From positions 1 to 64,000 of the forward strand of contig NC_083876.1 of assembly GCF_032452875.1 (NCBI RefSeq): 64,000 bases of DNA. Reading direction: 5' to 3'. The position numbers were made by a program, and so were the translations under genes. Of this stretch, positions 1 through 11,700 are shown in pieces; position 1 is the stretch's first letter, and each line of letters opens with the position of its first letter. The notes beneath the pieces are model-generated. The model searched no databases and was not told the origin of the DNA. It saw only the letters and a list, made by a program, of their open reading frames with translations. The stretch is from Bos javanicus (taxonomy: Eukaryota; Chordata; Mammalia; Artiodactyla; Bovidae).

Positions 1-412
1 TAAATTGAGGACTATCTTGTAATTAAACTTAAAAAAAAAAAACTTTTAGTACTGTTCTACTGGAGCTTTTTATTTATGTATGTTTATTTTATATATACTT
101 ATTTATAGTTTGAAATCTTACTGTAAACTGTGTCCTAAATAGTATTAATTACACTATTTATTAATGGCTATGCCTGTTTTAATAAAGAGTAATATTTTGA
201 AGCCAAAACAAAATTAAGTATACATTTTTCATTTTTTTGCCAACTGTGGAATATCTCATCATATGACCCACAAGCAAGATATTTGCATTATTTCTTCGAC
301 ATATCATAATGTTCTCCAAGGACATAAGCATAAATAAGCCACAACTGCTAAATGTGGAAATCCAAATCATTAGGTTCCCAATAAGTAAATGATTCTTGTC
401 TTGTGTTTTTAG
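1..412. other. Intron-like flank left of the FZD3 exon
   Basis: AT-rich DNA without an open frame of note. It runs without a break into the acceptor AG at 411-412 and behaves like the intron preceding the FZD3 exon copy. I recognise no repeat apart from a short A-run near 31-40. An intron flank here argues against a processed retrocopy. Confidence 0.5.
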
Positions 413-1416
413 GTTCCCAGATTGTGGTGAGCCATATCCTCGGCTGGTGGACCTGAATTTAGCTGGCGATCCTACTGAAGGAGCCTCAGTGGCAGTGCAG
501 AGGGACTATGGCTTTTGGTGTCCCTGAGAGTTGAATATTGATCCTGATCTTGGCTGTTCCTTTTTGCACATGTGTGATTGTTCACCTCCTTGTCCAAATA
601 TGTACTTTAGGAGAGAAGAGCTTTCATTTGCTCGTTATTTCATAGGATTGATTTCAGTCATTTGCCTCTGTGCCACGTTTACTTTTTCAACTTTTTTGAT
701 TGATGTGATAAGATTCCCATATCCTGAAAGACCCATTATAATTTACGGCGTCTGCTACATGATGGTGTCATTAATTTTCTTTGTTGGGTTTTTGCTTGAG
801 GACCGAGTTGCCTGCAATGCATCCAGCCCTGCACAGTATAAGGCTTCCACAGTGACCCAAGGATCTCATAACAAAGCCTGTATCATGCTTTTTATGATAC
901 TCTATTTTTTTTACTATGCCTGGCAGCGTTTGATGGGTGCTTCTTACCATCACGTGGTTCTTGGCAGCTGTGCCAAAGTGGGGTATTGAAGCTATTGAGA
1001 AGAAAGCCTTGCTATTTCGTGCCAGTGCGTGGGGCATCCCTGGAACACTGACCATCATCCTTTTAGCGATGAATAAAATTGAAGGTGACAATATCAGTGG
1101 CGTGTGATTTGTTGGCCTCTATGATGTTGATGCTTTGAGGTATTTTGTTCTTGCACCCCTCTGCCTGTATGTGGTGGTTGGGGTTTCACTCCTTTTAGCC
1201 GGCATTATATCCCTAAACAGAGTGCGAGTTGAGATTCCATTAGAAAAGGTGAACCAGGATAAACTGGTGAAGTTTATGATCCGGATTGGTCTGTATCTCA
1301 TACCACTCATGGTTGTAATTGGTTGCTACTTTTATGAGCAAGCTTACTGTGGCATCTGGGAAACAACGTGGATACAAGAACGCTGCAGAGAATATCACAT
1401 TCCATGTCCATATCAG
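413..1416 (+). pseudogene. FZD3: FZD3 large internal exon, unprocessed pseudogene fragment
   Basis: Translation in pieces matches Frizzled-3, a seven-pass Wnt receptor of the plasma membrane. The copy runs from the end of the linker after the cysteine-rich domain (FPDCGEPYPRLVDLNLAGDP) through several transmembrane segments to the motif EYHIPCPYQ. It is flanked by a good acceptor (tttttag at 406-412) and donor (gtaagg from 1417), so it is an exon copied with its introns, not a retrocopy. Disruptions seen: TGA at 525-527 where the family has Arg; an extra T in the T-run near 905-915 that shifts the frame; TGA at 1105-1107 where a Cys codon is expected; and an in-frame loss of about four codons in a membrane segment near 1285. 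No CRD exon lies upstream and no C-terminal exon downstream, so this is a one-exon fragment. FZD3 rather than FZD6 is judged from the near-identical residue string. Confidence 0.9.
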
Positions 1417-1885
1417 GTAAGGGAAACCTTGTTCTAAATTTCAAAATATATAACAGTGAAAAGAGCTAATCTTAGCTGTATTTTTTTTTTAACTCTTCAT
1501 GAAAAACCTGAACTTTAAAATTTTGAAGTGAAGTTAATGAACAAATTTATTGTAGTAAGAATGTCATACACACGTTTCTGTTAACATCTTCCTTTTAAAA
1601 GATCACTTTCATGAGTCCAAGCCATGGGCTTTTAAGCACTTTACTTCTGTTATCACAGAATTGTTGCTTGTTGACTACTTAGAAGTCTGCAGGTTTGAGG
1701 GGAAGATATTGATTAAAAGACAGTGTCTGTGGAAATTTTACTGATACTTAGAACGGGAGTTTTAACAGTTTTGAAAAAAATTAGAATGCATTTGTACAAA
1801 CATTTTCATCTTTTAGTTGGTCTTAGTTTTTCTTTTTTGCATACTGAATATTTTGTGATTTACCTTTTAATTTAAAGAGATTGGA
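1417..1885. other. Intron-like flank right of the FZD3 exon
   Basis: AT-rich sequence after the donor site, with no coding signal or recognisable repeat. It is probably the copied downstream intron of FZD3. Where the duplicated block ends cannot be told by eye. Confidence 0.4.
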
Positions 1886-2005
1886 TAATCATAGAATTTT
1901 AGATCTAGAGAGAACCTTAGAGATGGTTTATTCAAGTTCCCTCTGTAATTCAGAGTTCTTAAACATCTATCTCATTTGAGGCTTAGAAATGTTAAGTGAC
2001 TTGCT
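1886..2005 (+). repeat. Possible ancient mammalian interspersed repeat
   Basis: The text around 'catagaattttagatctagagagaacc' followed by 'gaggcttagaaatgttaag' resembles the widely dispersed old mammalian repeat carrying a 'tagagatcat ... gaggaaactgaggc' type stretch. The family cannot be named by eye. Confidence 0.3.
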
Positions 2006-2064
2006 CACTTTATTAAAGTACTTATGCATTATAGATAACTTCTGTCTACTTTCTTTCCCCTAGT

Positions 2065-2259
2065 GGCGCAGAGATTAAAGCGTCTGCCTGCAATGTGGGA
2101 GACCTGGGTTCAATCCCTGGGTCAGGAAGATCCCCTGGAAAAGGAAATGGCAACCCACTCCATTATTCTTGCCTGGAGAATCCTATGGACAGAGGAGCTT
2201 GGTGGGCTACAGTCCACGGGTCGCAAAGAGTTGGACACGACTGAGCGACTTCACTTTCA
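2065..2259 (+). mobile_element. Bov-tA SINE with 12-bp target-site duplication
   Basis: tRNA-derived head (gcgcagagattaaagcgtct, then ggttcaatccc B-box) followed by the BovB-derived tail ending in 'gagcgacttcactttca'. The 12-bp direct repeat ctttcccctagt lies at 2053-2064 and 2260-2271, so the insertion is complete and its boundaries are clear. The reading frame across it is only SINE translation. Confidence 0.9.
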
Positions 2260-2271
2260 CTTTCCCCTAGT

Positions 2272-2934
2272 AGACAGTGAACTCTTTAAATGCAAGAACA
2301 TCTTTTTCATATTTTTTCAAAGCATGTTCTATAGGTTAGTAGATGATGGCATTGAGGATGGGAATATGTAGATTGAGAAGAAAACACATTTTTAAGAAAC
2401 GTTCCACTTGTACTGGAAACAAGGAGTGTGTGATTAGCGCATAGTCAATTCTCGTAAATACTTGATGACTGAAAATGCCATTTCCTTTTTTATTTTGTGG
2501 TATAGATAATTCTACACAAAATTACACTTTAATTATTATATCAGTATAATTTATATTATATATAATATTATAAATATTAACTACTGGCTTTTAAAAAACC
2601 AACCTATAATTGAGAGACCAGAAAAAATGAATAATTGAAATTTTATTACACTTCTTGATAGAATTGCTTATTAAAAACTCTTAATATGAGTTTTCAGGCT
2701 TGAAGCTAAGTAATCAAATTTTGCCTCTAATGAGAGAGAAAGAGATGATTGAATTACATCATGTGCTTCTCCATGTAAGGTTTCTAGGATTACAAATATA
2801 TATTATCTTAGGACTATAAAAGAAATAACATTTGGCTCCAAAATAATAATCTGAAAAATACCAGACCTCAAACATGTAAATTAGTAAATTAGAGTAGCTG
2901 GGACGCCACTATTTTCAAAACATTCCTAAGAATC
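2272..2934. other. AT-rich stretch without recognised features
   Basis: Includes a short TATA/ATTA-rich patch at about 2530-2580. No gene, RNA or clear repeat is seen. Confidence 0.4.
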
Positions 2935-2940
2935 TTTTAG

Positions 2941-4238
2941 TGCCGGGGACCAGCCCCGGCTGATCCAGGGTATTCGAAGGAGAGACGGCATAGGCGAGGA
3001 TCAGGATACAATAGCTTCAATTAGATATTAATTAAAGATATAAACAGTGATAGAATAAGGATAGCTCAGTAGGAAAATTCAGTGGAGAAAAGAGGCTGAG
3101 TAGCTTGGTTTACGCGGGAGACCAATGAAACTTCAAGACAAGAAGTTTGCACCACTTACGTAGGCTGCAGGCGTCCTTCCGTTCTCCCGAAGGAGAGGAG
3201 ACACTGAGGCCTCCCCGGTCGGATCTTAGAAGCCCAGGCATAATTAGTAAGCATGGTGGGTTCCGCGCTCCAGATGGAGACTCAACCAGAGTGAGAGAGA
3301 GAGCGACATGGGGAGACCAGTATTTCGAGAAACTGATCCCAATTCTTTATTTTCCAGAGTCTGTTTTTATACACTAAGATGTTATACAAAAGTCACGTGG
3401 GGACAGCAGTCCTGACTTTTATTAAAGTCAGGTGCTTCACACAAATGTATACAGAGGTCTTAGGGGTGTTACATCATCTTCTGGCCAGGGCGGGCTGCTG
3501 ACAATTTACGACCCTCTCCTTGTGACAGCGGTCAGTCAGTCAGGACACTTATTTCTCCAGGGCTGATTATTCTCAAAACAGACGCCACCCAAATAAAGTT
3601 ACATTCCTACAGGGTGAGGGTGTAGTGGGTTTTAGTTAAGGAAAGAATTTACTTAGCCTAAGGTCTAACGTGATTAATATCAAAGGTTAATACTTATTTC
3701 TTCTATATATTCATTAATGTGTGTAAGGGCGGGGGATGTGGAGACTTAGCAACAAACATCGGCTCAACAAATGAAAAACCCTTCACCAACACAATTTCTA
3801 ATTAGCCCATTATACTTATACTAATAGTTTTCTAACTTTTCTAAGGAACCTGTTTTTAGAAGGTTTAAAGCATCTTGTGCCTCTCACGGTTGGGAGGCTG
3901 TGAGCAATCACATGTGGCCGGACAAGCCTGTCAGGCAGGCTAGAGAACCTTCAGAGGAGTTTGAGGGTTAAAACACTCTTGTCACACCCAAGAGTTTTTA
4001 TTGACTGGAGCTCTAGGTTAACTCCTTCTCCGAAAGAGGTGGTGGGGGACAGCCCCCCGTAAAGTCAGAGGTGTAGGTAAGAGCACAAAGTAGTAAAGTA
4101 GGCAGGCTCTGGTTATGGGGGTAGATGCTCGAGGAGTTCCAGGGGGACTCCTGAGGCTCGATCCTGCCTTTGAGTATGTCGAGCCTCCTTCCTCATGACC
4201 TTTGTCATGGGCGGAGTACCTCACTCTGGCCCCCAACA
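2941..4238 (-). mobile_element. Solo LTR of an endogenous retrovirus, minus strand, 6-bp TSD
   Basis: 1298 bp beginning TG and ending CA on the element strand, flanked by the perfect 6-bp duplication ttttag at 2935-2940 and 4239-4244. On the minus strand it carries a TATA-type box (complement of 3365-3371) followed by an AATAAA signal (complement of 3346-3351), in the usual U3-R order. No gag, pol or env sequence and no second LTR are adjacent, so internal recombination left a solo LTR. Six-base duplications are typical of class II (betaretrovirus-like) elements. It is clearly homologous to the LTR at 56962-58260. Probably a bovid ERV2-type LTR; the exact repeat name is not certain. Confidence 0.9.
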
Positions 4239-4417
4239 TTTTAGCATCTTTAGAACCAGTTTGAGCTATATAAAAACCTGTGTGTGTATTCATTTCTTTA
4301 CAGTCATAGGTTCTATAAGTGTTTTTTATTTCCAACTTACAGAAATAATGTTGGATTTCCAACATCCTAAAAAGAATAGAAAATGGTATAATAACTAATG
4401 TAGTTATTAAGGTATAA

Positions 4418-4680
4418 AGTCTGGGTCAGGAATTCCTGGCTTCATATCTCACTCTTATTATTTACTAGTTTTATAGTTTTAGATCAACTTCACCTCTTTC
4501 CACTTCAATTCCTCATCTGTAGAATGAGTAATGGAATCTCATAGTAACAAAAGAGTAATTGTGTTAGATATAAATAATAGTAGAATCTGTCTCCTAGGAC
4601 TGTTTTTAGGCATCTCCATGCAGTTAGAAGAGTGCCTTCCGTATAATAAGTGCTCGAATGTTAGTTCTGTTACTCATTTT
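4418..4680 (+). repeat. MIR SINE
   Basis: Order and wording follow the MIR consensus in diverged form: 'gtctgggtcaggaattcctggcttc', then 'acttcacctctttcca', then 'ctcatctgtagaatgag', then a tail with 'ataataagtgctcgaatgtt'. Old mammalian tRNA-derived repeat. Confidence 0.7.
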
Positions 4681-4959
4681 TTCATTTATTGTTGCTGCTG
4701 TTACTGTTTTACACACACACACGTACATAAACTGTTTTTTAAACCATTCAGTACCAAACTTTAGCAAATGCTAAAGTTATTGAGAATATACATCATGACA
4801 GTATGTGTATCACTAACTTGTTCATTTTAACTGCAGTAGAGAGATTTAATGGACAAATATACTTTAATTCATTTACTCATTATTTTGCTGAGGGACATAG
4901 AGTTCCAAGTGTTTTACTGTTGTAATACCTACCTTCCTTGTACATGACCAGGAAAGTTC

Positions 4960-6260
4960 ATGGGGTGTATACCTAAAAGTGTAGTCGTGGCATTTTAACA
5001 TATAGGCATCTTCAACTCAAGTGGTTATTTTTATTTACACTGTCAGTATAGAGTTGGAATTCCCCATTTCGCCCCATCTTGGTGTTCTCGGGCTTTTAAG
5101 TTTTTGTCAGCCTTTGAAACAATATCTCAAGCCTGTCTTGATGTTTATTTTTATTTCCCTTATGTCTCGGTGTTTTCATATGTTTACTGGCTGTTCCAGG
5201 GTTTCTCTTCTGTGATTTGCCTGTTTGTTGCCTTTGTCCTCTGCTCTGTCAGGTTATTTGCCTTTTATTGTTACTCTTGTTTTAATTCTTCTTCAGTTAC
5301 TTGCACTGCAGATATCTTATACTGCTTGTCTTTTCACTTTGTGTTTTCTTTGCCTTTTGTGTTTTAACAAATCCCTGCCTACCTCTAAAAATCATAAAAA
5401 TGGTCTGCCATTTTTTTCCAGCAGTTTTTTAAATTTGATCTTTTAATTCATGACTCTAATCTCTTGAAATTCATTTTTATCTATGTTATGAGTAACAATT
5501 TTAGTTTTTCATATGAATGGTCCTTTTTGCACCATTTATCAAATAGCCCATGTGAATAACAATGCATTACTGTAACATACAAGTTCCATTTTTAGGCTGT
5601 CTTATTTACTGCTCTGTTTGAACAATCTTGTTTCAGTCCCACATTTCCTCTACCTTATGCTTCAAAATTATTTCAACTGTTCCTGGCACTCTTCTGTTTG
5701 AATTTTAGAATAATTTCTTCATGAGAAACAGTTTGTATTTTGTTGAAATTGTTTTAGGTTTTAAATGAATCCAGGGGAAATTTCTGTCTTTGTGATACTA
5801 AGTTTTAGTATCTTTTTGTTTGTTTATTTATGTATTCATTAATTTGTTCCTAGGTACCTTACAGTGTTTGTTTCAATTGTGAATGAGATCTTTTCTCTGT
5901 TACATTTTTCAGTTGGTTATTGCTGGTCTACAAGAATGCCACTGATTTTTATATATTGACCTTATATTGAGCATCCCTGCTGAACTCTTCTGCTAGCTCT
6001 AATTGTGTGTAAATTCTCTTACGTATTCTTTGTAGAAATCCTGTTGCTGCAAGCAAGGCCAAGTTCATATCTCACATTCCAGTTCTTATGTTTTATTTAA
6101 GATTTTTGTGTCTATACTCATGAGATATATAGGCTGCAATATTAATAGTTCTTCTTTTCTTGCCACATGTTTTTCCTTTTTGGTGTCAAGGATGTAATAG
6201 CTTCATAAAGTGAGGTCTTTTCCTCCTGTTCTTTGAAACAGTTTTTACAATGAATAGAGA
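4960..6260 (-). repeat. Fossil L1 LINE (ORF2 and 3' part), heavily decayed
   Basis: On the plus strand the text reads as antisense L1, with blocks such as 'caccatttatcaaatagcc', 'actgatttttatatattgacc' and 'gctgaactcttctgctagct', which are typical antisense ORF2 passages. Many indels leave no long frame, so the open frames in this stretch are antisense shadows. Boundaries are approximate and it may be two fragments. Confidence 0.6.
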
Positions 6261-7257
6261 CTGTCTGCTCTTTGGAAGAGTCGGTATTTCATCCTGTAAA
6301 AATCCTCTGTCATGGTATCTTTGAAGTAAAGAGAGAGAAATTTCATCTTTCCAAACCGAAATTCTACGATTTTCCATTCCTCCCTATCTCCTGGCCTTTG
6401 GCAACCATTGTTCTACTTTATTTCTCTATGAATTTGACTGCTCTGGGTACCTCATATTAATGAAACTCAAACACTATAATTATAATATTAGTTTTCATTC
6501 AGGATTTTACTTCAGAGGAATTTTATACAGACTTGTAAACTGACCACTAGAGCTATTGAATTCCTATTTGAAGTAATATCCATACATAATTGAATACGAT
6601 TTACTGTTACTGAGCATGCCTAAAAGAATGCTTGTCAAATTTCGATGATAATTCCTAATGAGAGGTTTTTAAAATGTAGTAAGCAATGATGTTATCCTTG
6701 AGGTAGCTGCCTCAGGTGTCTTGGAGAACGTAATATTTGAATATATGTTCATGTGAATATCAGTGCAGTTTCTATCAGTATCATTTCTCCTATTAATGAA
6801 ACTTTCAAACATTTGAAAATTGTTTGAGGTAGTTGATCACATTGTTTCAAAATACCCAGTTGGGTTTAAAGTAAATTGCATGTATTTAGGTCCCTGATTT
6901 GAAGAAAAGTGGGCTTGTGTAAAGTATTTTAAAATATTTAAAATGAATGTCCTTGCTGAAAACAGGAATTCACTGCTTGGATTTTAAAATGCTTTACACC
7001 AACTGTTTTTTGCAAGAACACTTTTTAAAAAATGTGTGTTAAATAATTCTTGAGAAAGTAATATTTAATGCCTGAAAAGAGTTGGTCGTGAAATATAGCT
7101 TGAGTTTTCAGAATAATGTATATTTTACAGTTTAAAATCAATAAAGTTTATTCCTAGAATATGTTTCATCTTATGTATTATTTAAGTAACAGTAATTTTC
7201 CAGGTAGTTTTTTTTTTTCCTTGTAAAGTATTTCCTCCTATTTATTTAAGGGCTTCT
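6261..7257. other. AT-rich stretch without recognised features
   Basis: No coding signal, structured RNA or clearly named repeat is seen. Possibly very old repeat remains. Confidence 0.35.
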
Positions 7258-7268
7258 AAGAGGCTCAA

Positions 7269-7525
7269 TGGCACCCCACTCCAGTACTCTTGCCTGGAAA
7301 ATCCATGGACAGAGGAGCCTGGTAGGCTGCAGTCCATGGAGTCGCTAAGAGTCGGGAACGACTGAGCGACTTTACTTTCACTTTTCACTTTCATGCATTG
7401 GAGAAGGAAATGGCAACCCACTCCAATGTTCTTGCCTGGAGAATCCCAGGGACCGGGAAGCCTGGTGGGCTGCCGTCTCTGGGGTCGCACAGAGTCGGAC
7501 ACCGCTGAAGCGACTTAGCAGCAGC
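7269..7525 (+). mobile_element. BOV-A2 (dimeric) SINE with 11-bp TSD
   Basis: Two tandem Bov-A monomers ('tggcaccccactccagtact' and then 'tggcaacccactccaatgtt') joined by 'cactttcatgcattggaga' and ending in an AGCAGCAGC-type tail. The direct repeat aagaggctcaa at 7258-7268 and 7526-7536 marks the insertion. Confidence 0.92.
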
Positions 7526-7619
7526 AAGAGGCTCAAAGCATTTTATGAAAGAGTTACACATTTCAAAATTTGCTGATATTTCTAGAAAGCCATTCACATG
7601 TAACATATTTATTAAAAAC

Positions 7620-7790
7620 ATGGGGTTTAAAGTCCCATCTGTAACACTTTGAGTCTCAGTTTCCTCATGTAAATATAGGGAATAATATGTTAAATACAGT
7701 AATATCTACCTCATAGGTGGCTGTGAAGATTAAATGAGAAAGTTAAGCCTCTTACTAGAATGCCATACACAAAGAAAAATTGCATTATTC
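7620..7790 (+). repeat. MIR SINE fragment
   Basis: Contains 'tctcagtttcctcatgtaaa', then 'atctacctcataggtggctg' and 'gaagattaaatgaga', the 3' half of MIR in diverged form. Confidence 0.7.
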
Positions 7791-8738
7791 TGTTGTGGCA
7801 AGTATATAATTCCTGAGGTTTAAAAAAGAATTGTTCTTATATTCTGTATTAGAATCATCATTTTGTCTTTTAAACACTGATTTTCAAAAGAACATGTTTC
7901 CTTTTCTAAAGTTTCCCCCTTCATTTTTTTCTCTTTCGTCCATCTAATCCAATTATCTATATCCCAAGGAATTTTGATACTAGAACCTGTGTTTCAATAA
8001 TAGAAATGTGTTACCGTAATAGAAGCAGCTTAGCCAAGACTGTCAAGTTCACATTAGAGCCATTTGTAGAATTTTTTAAAAAGTTATTTGTGTAGAAAAC
8101 AAACAAAAAACCCATTATTTCTATTTTTCAGCCACAGAAGGCAGCCCATCTGTTGTTTATCTAATCTTGATTCAGAAACATACAAAAATAGAATAATAAC
8201 ATCATATCTAACTTACGATTTTAGCTTCATTTTCTGATAACAGTGTTTCCCCTTCACCAGACAATACCAAAAGGAATCAGCATTGTTTATGAAAGGACCA
8301 TAAGGAAATGGGTATGTTTTGCTTTTCCAACATTAATGACAGCAAATAATTGTCTATAAATATATAGTATATACTACTAATCTTTTTTTTTTTTTTCCTG
8401 CTACTAATCTTTAAAGTGGTAAGTATCCTGCCTGTGACTTCCTAGCACCAAACTGATTTTTCCTCAGAATTGTTCAGTGCCTGTAATAGAAGGAAAGAGG
8501 GAGAGTTACTGAAAAAATATTCGAAGTCTCTTATAGGAAAGTATTTTGAAATATTATATTTTAGAAGTATAGACTATTAAATTTATTTTAAAAATATTCA
8601 TCCTATTATGTACAGTCTGTAAAATGCTATCAAGGGGCACTTTTGGATAAATACTTTAAAATATACGAGTCATTTTCATCTGTGCTAAACAGACTAAATA
8701 GCCTAAGCCATGAGTTCCATTTTAGTCTTAGATCAACT
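7791..8738. other. AT-rich stretch without recognised features
   Basis: Holds a T-run at about 8384-8397 and nothing else I can support. Confidence 0.35.
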
Positions 8739-8760
8739 GGTGGTGGTGGTGGTGGTGGTG
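8739..8760. repeat. (GGT)n microsatellite
   Basis: About seven GGT units directly abutting the SINE fragment that follows. It probably expanded from the end of that SINE, since Bov-tA 3' ends often seed simple repeats. Confidence 0.9.
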
Positions 8761-8840
8761 ATTCGTTAAGTCGTGTCCGACTCTTTGTGACCCGTAAACT
8801 GCAGCACGCCAGGCTTCCCTGTCCTTCACTATCAAAGAGA
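8761..8840 (-). mobile_element. Bov-tA/BovB-tail SINE fragment
   Basis: 'cgtgtccgactctttgtgac' followed by 'actgcagcacgccaggcttc' is the reverse complement of the shared BovB/Bov-tA 3' end. Truncated. Confidence 0.8.
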
Positions 8841-10179
8841 CCCGTCTTTGTCTTTTTGGGCTCTTGTTATAAATCCCATAGACTAGTTGATAAACAACAG
8901 AAAGTTGTTTCTTGTAGGCCTGGAGGCTGGGGAGTCCCAAGATCACCAGCAGGTGCCATGTCTGGTGAGGCCTGTTTCCTGGTTCCTAGACTGCCTGCTG
9001 CTTCTCCCTGTCCTCGCCGCATGGGAGCCCATTCCCTCCTGGCCTGACCCCTCCCAGAGTGCCTGCCTCCTAGGATCATCACCATGTGCGGGGTGAAGTT
9101 TGAGGGCCCATAAACCGTCAGCCCATTGCAATCCCTAAGTATACTCTGCATTATTTCAGTCCTTTGAAATAATTCGAGCTTTCCTAATGGCCCAATACAT
9201 ATTCTTTTTGTTATATGTTTGTTGGGCTCTTGAAAATAATATGTATCAGTGGGAATGCAATGTTCTGTGTGTATCAGTTACATCAGGTTTGTCACTCATG
9301 TAATTCAGATTCCAGTAGCCACGTTGAATAAAAGCAGAAGTAGGTGAAATTACCTGTAATATATTTTATTTTAACACACCCAAAATATTTCAGTGTGTAA
9401 TCAACATGATAAAAGCTAATGAAATATTTCACGTTCTTTTTTTCATGCTAAGTCTTTAAAATCCAGTGTGTGTTTCAGGCTTGCAGCACATCTCATTGTA
9501 GAGCCAGCCACATTTTAGGTACTTCATGGCTGCAGGTGACTACGTACCAGGGAGCCCAGTTCCACGAGAGATGTGTCTTTAACATCTCCCACTGGGATTA
9601 TGAACTCGGCTGTTACTCCTTTTCTATTTCTCAGTTTTTATGTATTGATATTTTGAGGTTATGTTATTAAGTACATTCAAATTTAGAATCCTCATCTTCT
9701 TGCTAGACTGAACTTGTAACAGTATGAGATGCTCTTTTTTATCGCTAGTAATGCTTCTTTCTTTAGACACTGTTTGACAGTGATATTGCCACGTCAGTTT
9801 TCTGTCCTTGTTGGCCTGGGTATCTTTTACTTTCACCTGTCTAAAAGATCTTCCATCTTAACATGTAACTCTGAATAGTGTATAGTTTTCATTGGAATCA
9901 GTTTGAGTATTGGCTCTGTTTATAATGTTGATATTCAGTGTGTAGATACCATGTTGCTGTGTGTTTCCTGTTTGTCCCACCTAGTCTATGTTCTTTGCTC
10001 TTGGCCTTCTTTTAGAAGTATGAAGTGTTTCTCTAGTTCTGTGCTCCTCTGCCAGGTTGTTGGGTGCACATTTGCAGACACAGCATGTGTTTTACTTTCA
10101 AGTCTAACTTAGTACTTTCACTGCCTCCCTGACACGACTGTTTCCTCCTTGTCACTGTTACACTTTAAACTGTTAGATA
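8841..10179. other. No gene recognised
   Basis: Mixed composition with a GC-richer patch at about 8915-9110. Short open frames on both strands there overlap each other and show no family signature. Confidence 0.35.
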
Positions 10180-10663
10180 TATTTTTGGCGTTAACATCAT
10201 TGTTCTGTAGAGTTAATACTTACCCTCACAGTTACCTCATTGTTGGTCTTTACTTGTTTTTTATATTTCCTTCAGAAAATACTTTTCTTTTTCCCAAAGC
10301 ACTGCCTTAATATTTCTTTTAGTTCATGTGTGTGGGTGATGAGTTGTCTCATTTCCATTTGCCCTTAAAGTCTCTATTTTGCTTTCACTTTCAAAGAGTG
10401 TTTTTGTTGGGTATAGAATTCCAGGTTGGTGGTTATTTGTTTTTCAGCATTTTACAGATGCCAGTCCATTATCTTCTGACTCCCTTGTTCTTGGAAAGTC
10501 AGCTGTCAGTGTTGTGCCATTAAAAGCCACACCTTTTTTCCTCTGAGCGCTTGAACATTTTTCTTCTTGCCTTAGGCACCCTCAGAGCTGCTGAAATCAA
10601 TGTGTGGTTTTCATTTTTGACTCAATGGTCTGATTCTTGAACTAACTCTTGTCACTGTCCCTG
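10180..10663 (-). repeat. Fossil LINE (L1-like) fragment
   Basis: 'gttgggtatagaattccagg' and the following 'tttttcagcattttacagat' resemble the antisense body of an old mammalian L1. It appears to continue after the BovB insertion at about 11381-11700, so BovB inserted into it. Confidence 0.5.
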
Positions 10664-11380
10664 TCAGTTCAGTTGCTCCATGTCTGACCCATCGCAACCC
10701 TATGGACTGCAGCATGCCAGGCTTCCCTGTCCATCACCAACTCCCGGAGCTTGCTTAAGCTCATGTCCATCAAGTTGGTGATGCCATCCAACCAGCTCAT
10801 CTTCTGTCGTCCCCTTCTCCTCCTGCCTTCAGTCTTCGCCATCATCAGGTTCTTTTCCAATGAGTCAGTTCTTTGCATCAACTGGCCAAAGTATTGGAGC
10901 TTCAGCATCAGTCTTTCCAATGAATATTCAGGACTGATTTGCATTAGGGTTGACTGATTGGATCTCCTAGTAATCCTTGGGGCTCTCAAGAGTCTTCTCC
11001 AACTCCCCAGTTCAGAAGCATTGATTCTTTGGCGTTCAGCCTTCTTCTTGGGCCAACTTTCACATCCATACATGACTACTGGAAAAACCATAGCTTTGAC
11101 TAAATGAACCTTTGTTGGCAGAGTAATGTCTCTGCTTTTTAACACGCTGTCTAGGTTTGTCATAGGTTTCCTTCTGAGGAGCAAGCATCTTTTAATTTCA
11201 CCATCTGCAGTAATTTCGGAGCCCAAGAAAATAAAGTTTGTCACTGTTTCCATTGTTTCCCCATTTATTTGCCACGAAGTGATGGGGCCGGATGCCATGA
11301 TCTTCATTTTTTGAATGTTGAGTTTTATGCTAGTTTTTTCACTCTCCCCTTTCACTTTCATTTAGAGGCTCTTTAGTTTC
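10664..11380 (-). mobile_element. BovB (RTE) LINE, 3' part of the ORF
   Basis: Minus-strand open frame 11361-10669 (230 codons) encodes the C-terminal end of the BovB reverse-transcriptase protein (motifs [51 protein letters not shown]). It is 5' truncated, lacking the endonuclease and most of the RT. The frame is still open, so this is a fairly young copy. The element ends in the CAGTTCAGTT-type tail at the left edge. Confidence 0.93.
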
Positions 11381-11700
11381 AACCCCTGGAGGCATTTCTT
11401 ATTCCCCTTTCTGTCTTTTCTCCACCATGAGGGTCCCCATTTATAGTTTTTAACAATGTAGTTTTAACAACAGGCTCCTTCAATATATTCTATACTTTTT
11501 CCCTCTTATATATATATATATTTTAACCGATCTATCCTTCAGTTCACTGATCCTCTCTTCAGCTACGTCCAATCTGATGTTAAGCCCAGAGACAGTTCTT
11601 AAATTCAGTCACTGTTATTGTAAAGTTCTAGAGTCGGTTTTGATTCTCAGAAATGTTGCCTTTTGTCAAGTATATTTTTGAACAGGTGACGTTTGCATCT
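11381..11700 (-). repeat. Fossil LINE fragment, continuation beyond BovB
   Basis: Contains a (TA)n patch at 11510-11521 and text such as 'cagttcactgatcctctctt', as in antisense old L1. Probably the other half of the element at 10180-10663. Confidence 0.4.

Noticed and set aside
413..1416. Functional FZD3 exon
   Set aside because: Two in-frame TGA codons and a frameshift, with no neighbouring FZD3 exons in the window.
2065..2259. tRNA gene
   Set aside because: The tRNA-like head belongs to a Bov-tA SINE with target-site duplications. The same holds for the other SINE copies.
8887..9151. Short overlapping frames in a GC-richer patch
   Set aside because: Frames on both strands of the same DNA, with no family resemblance and no splice context.
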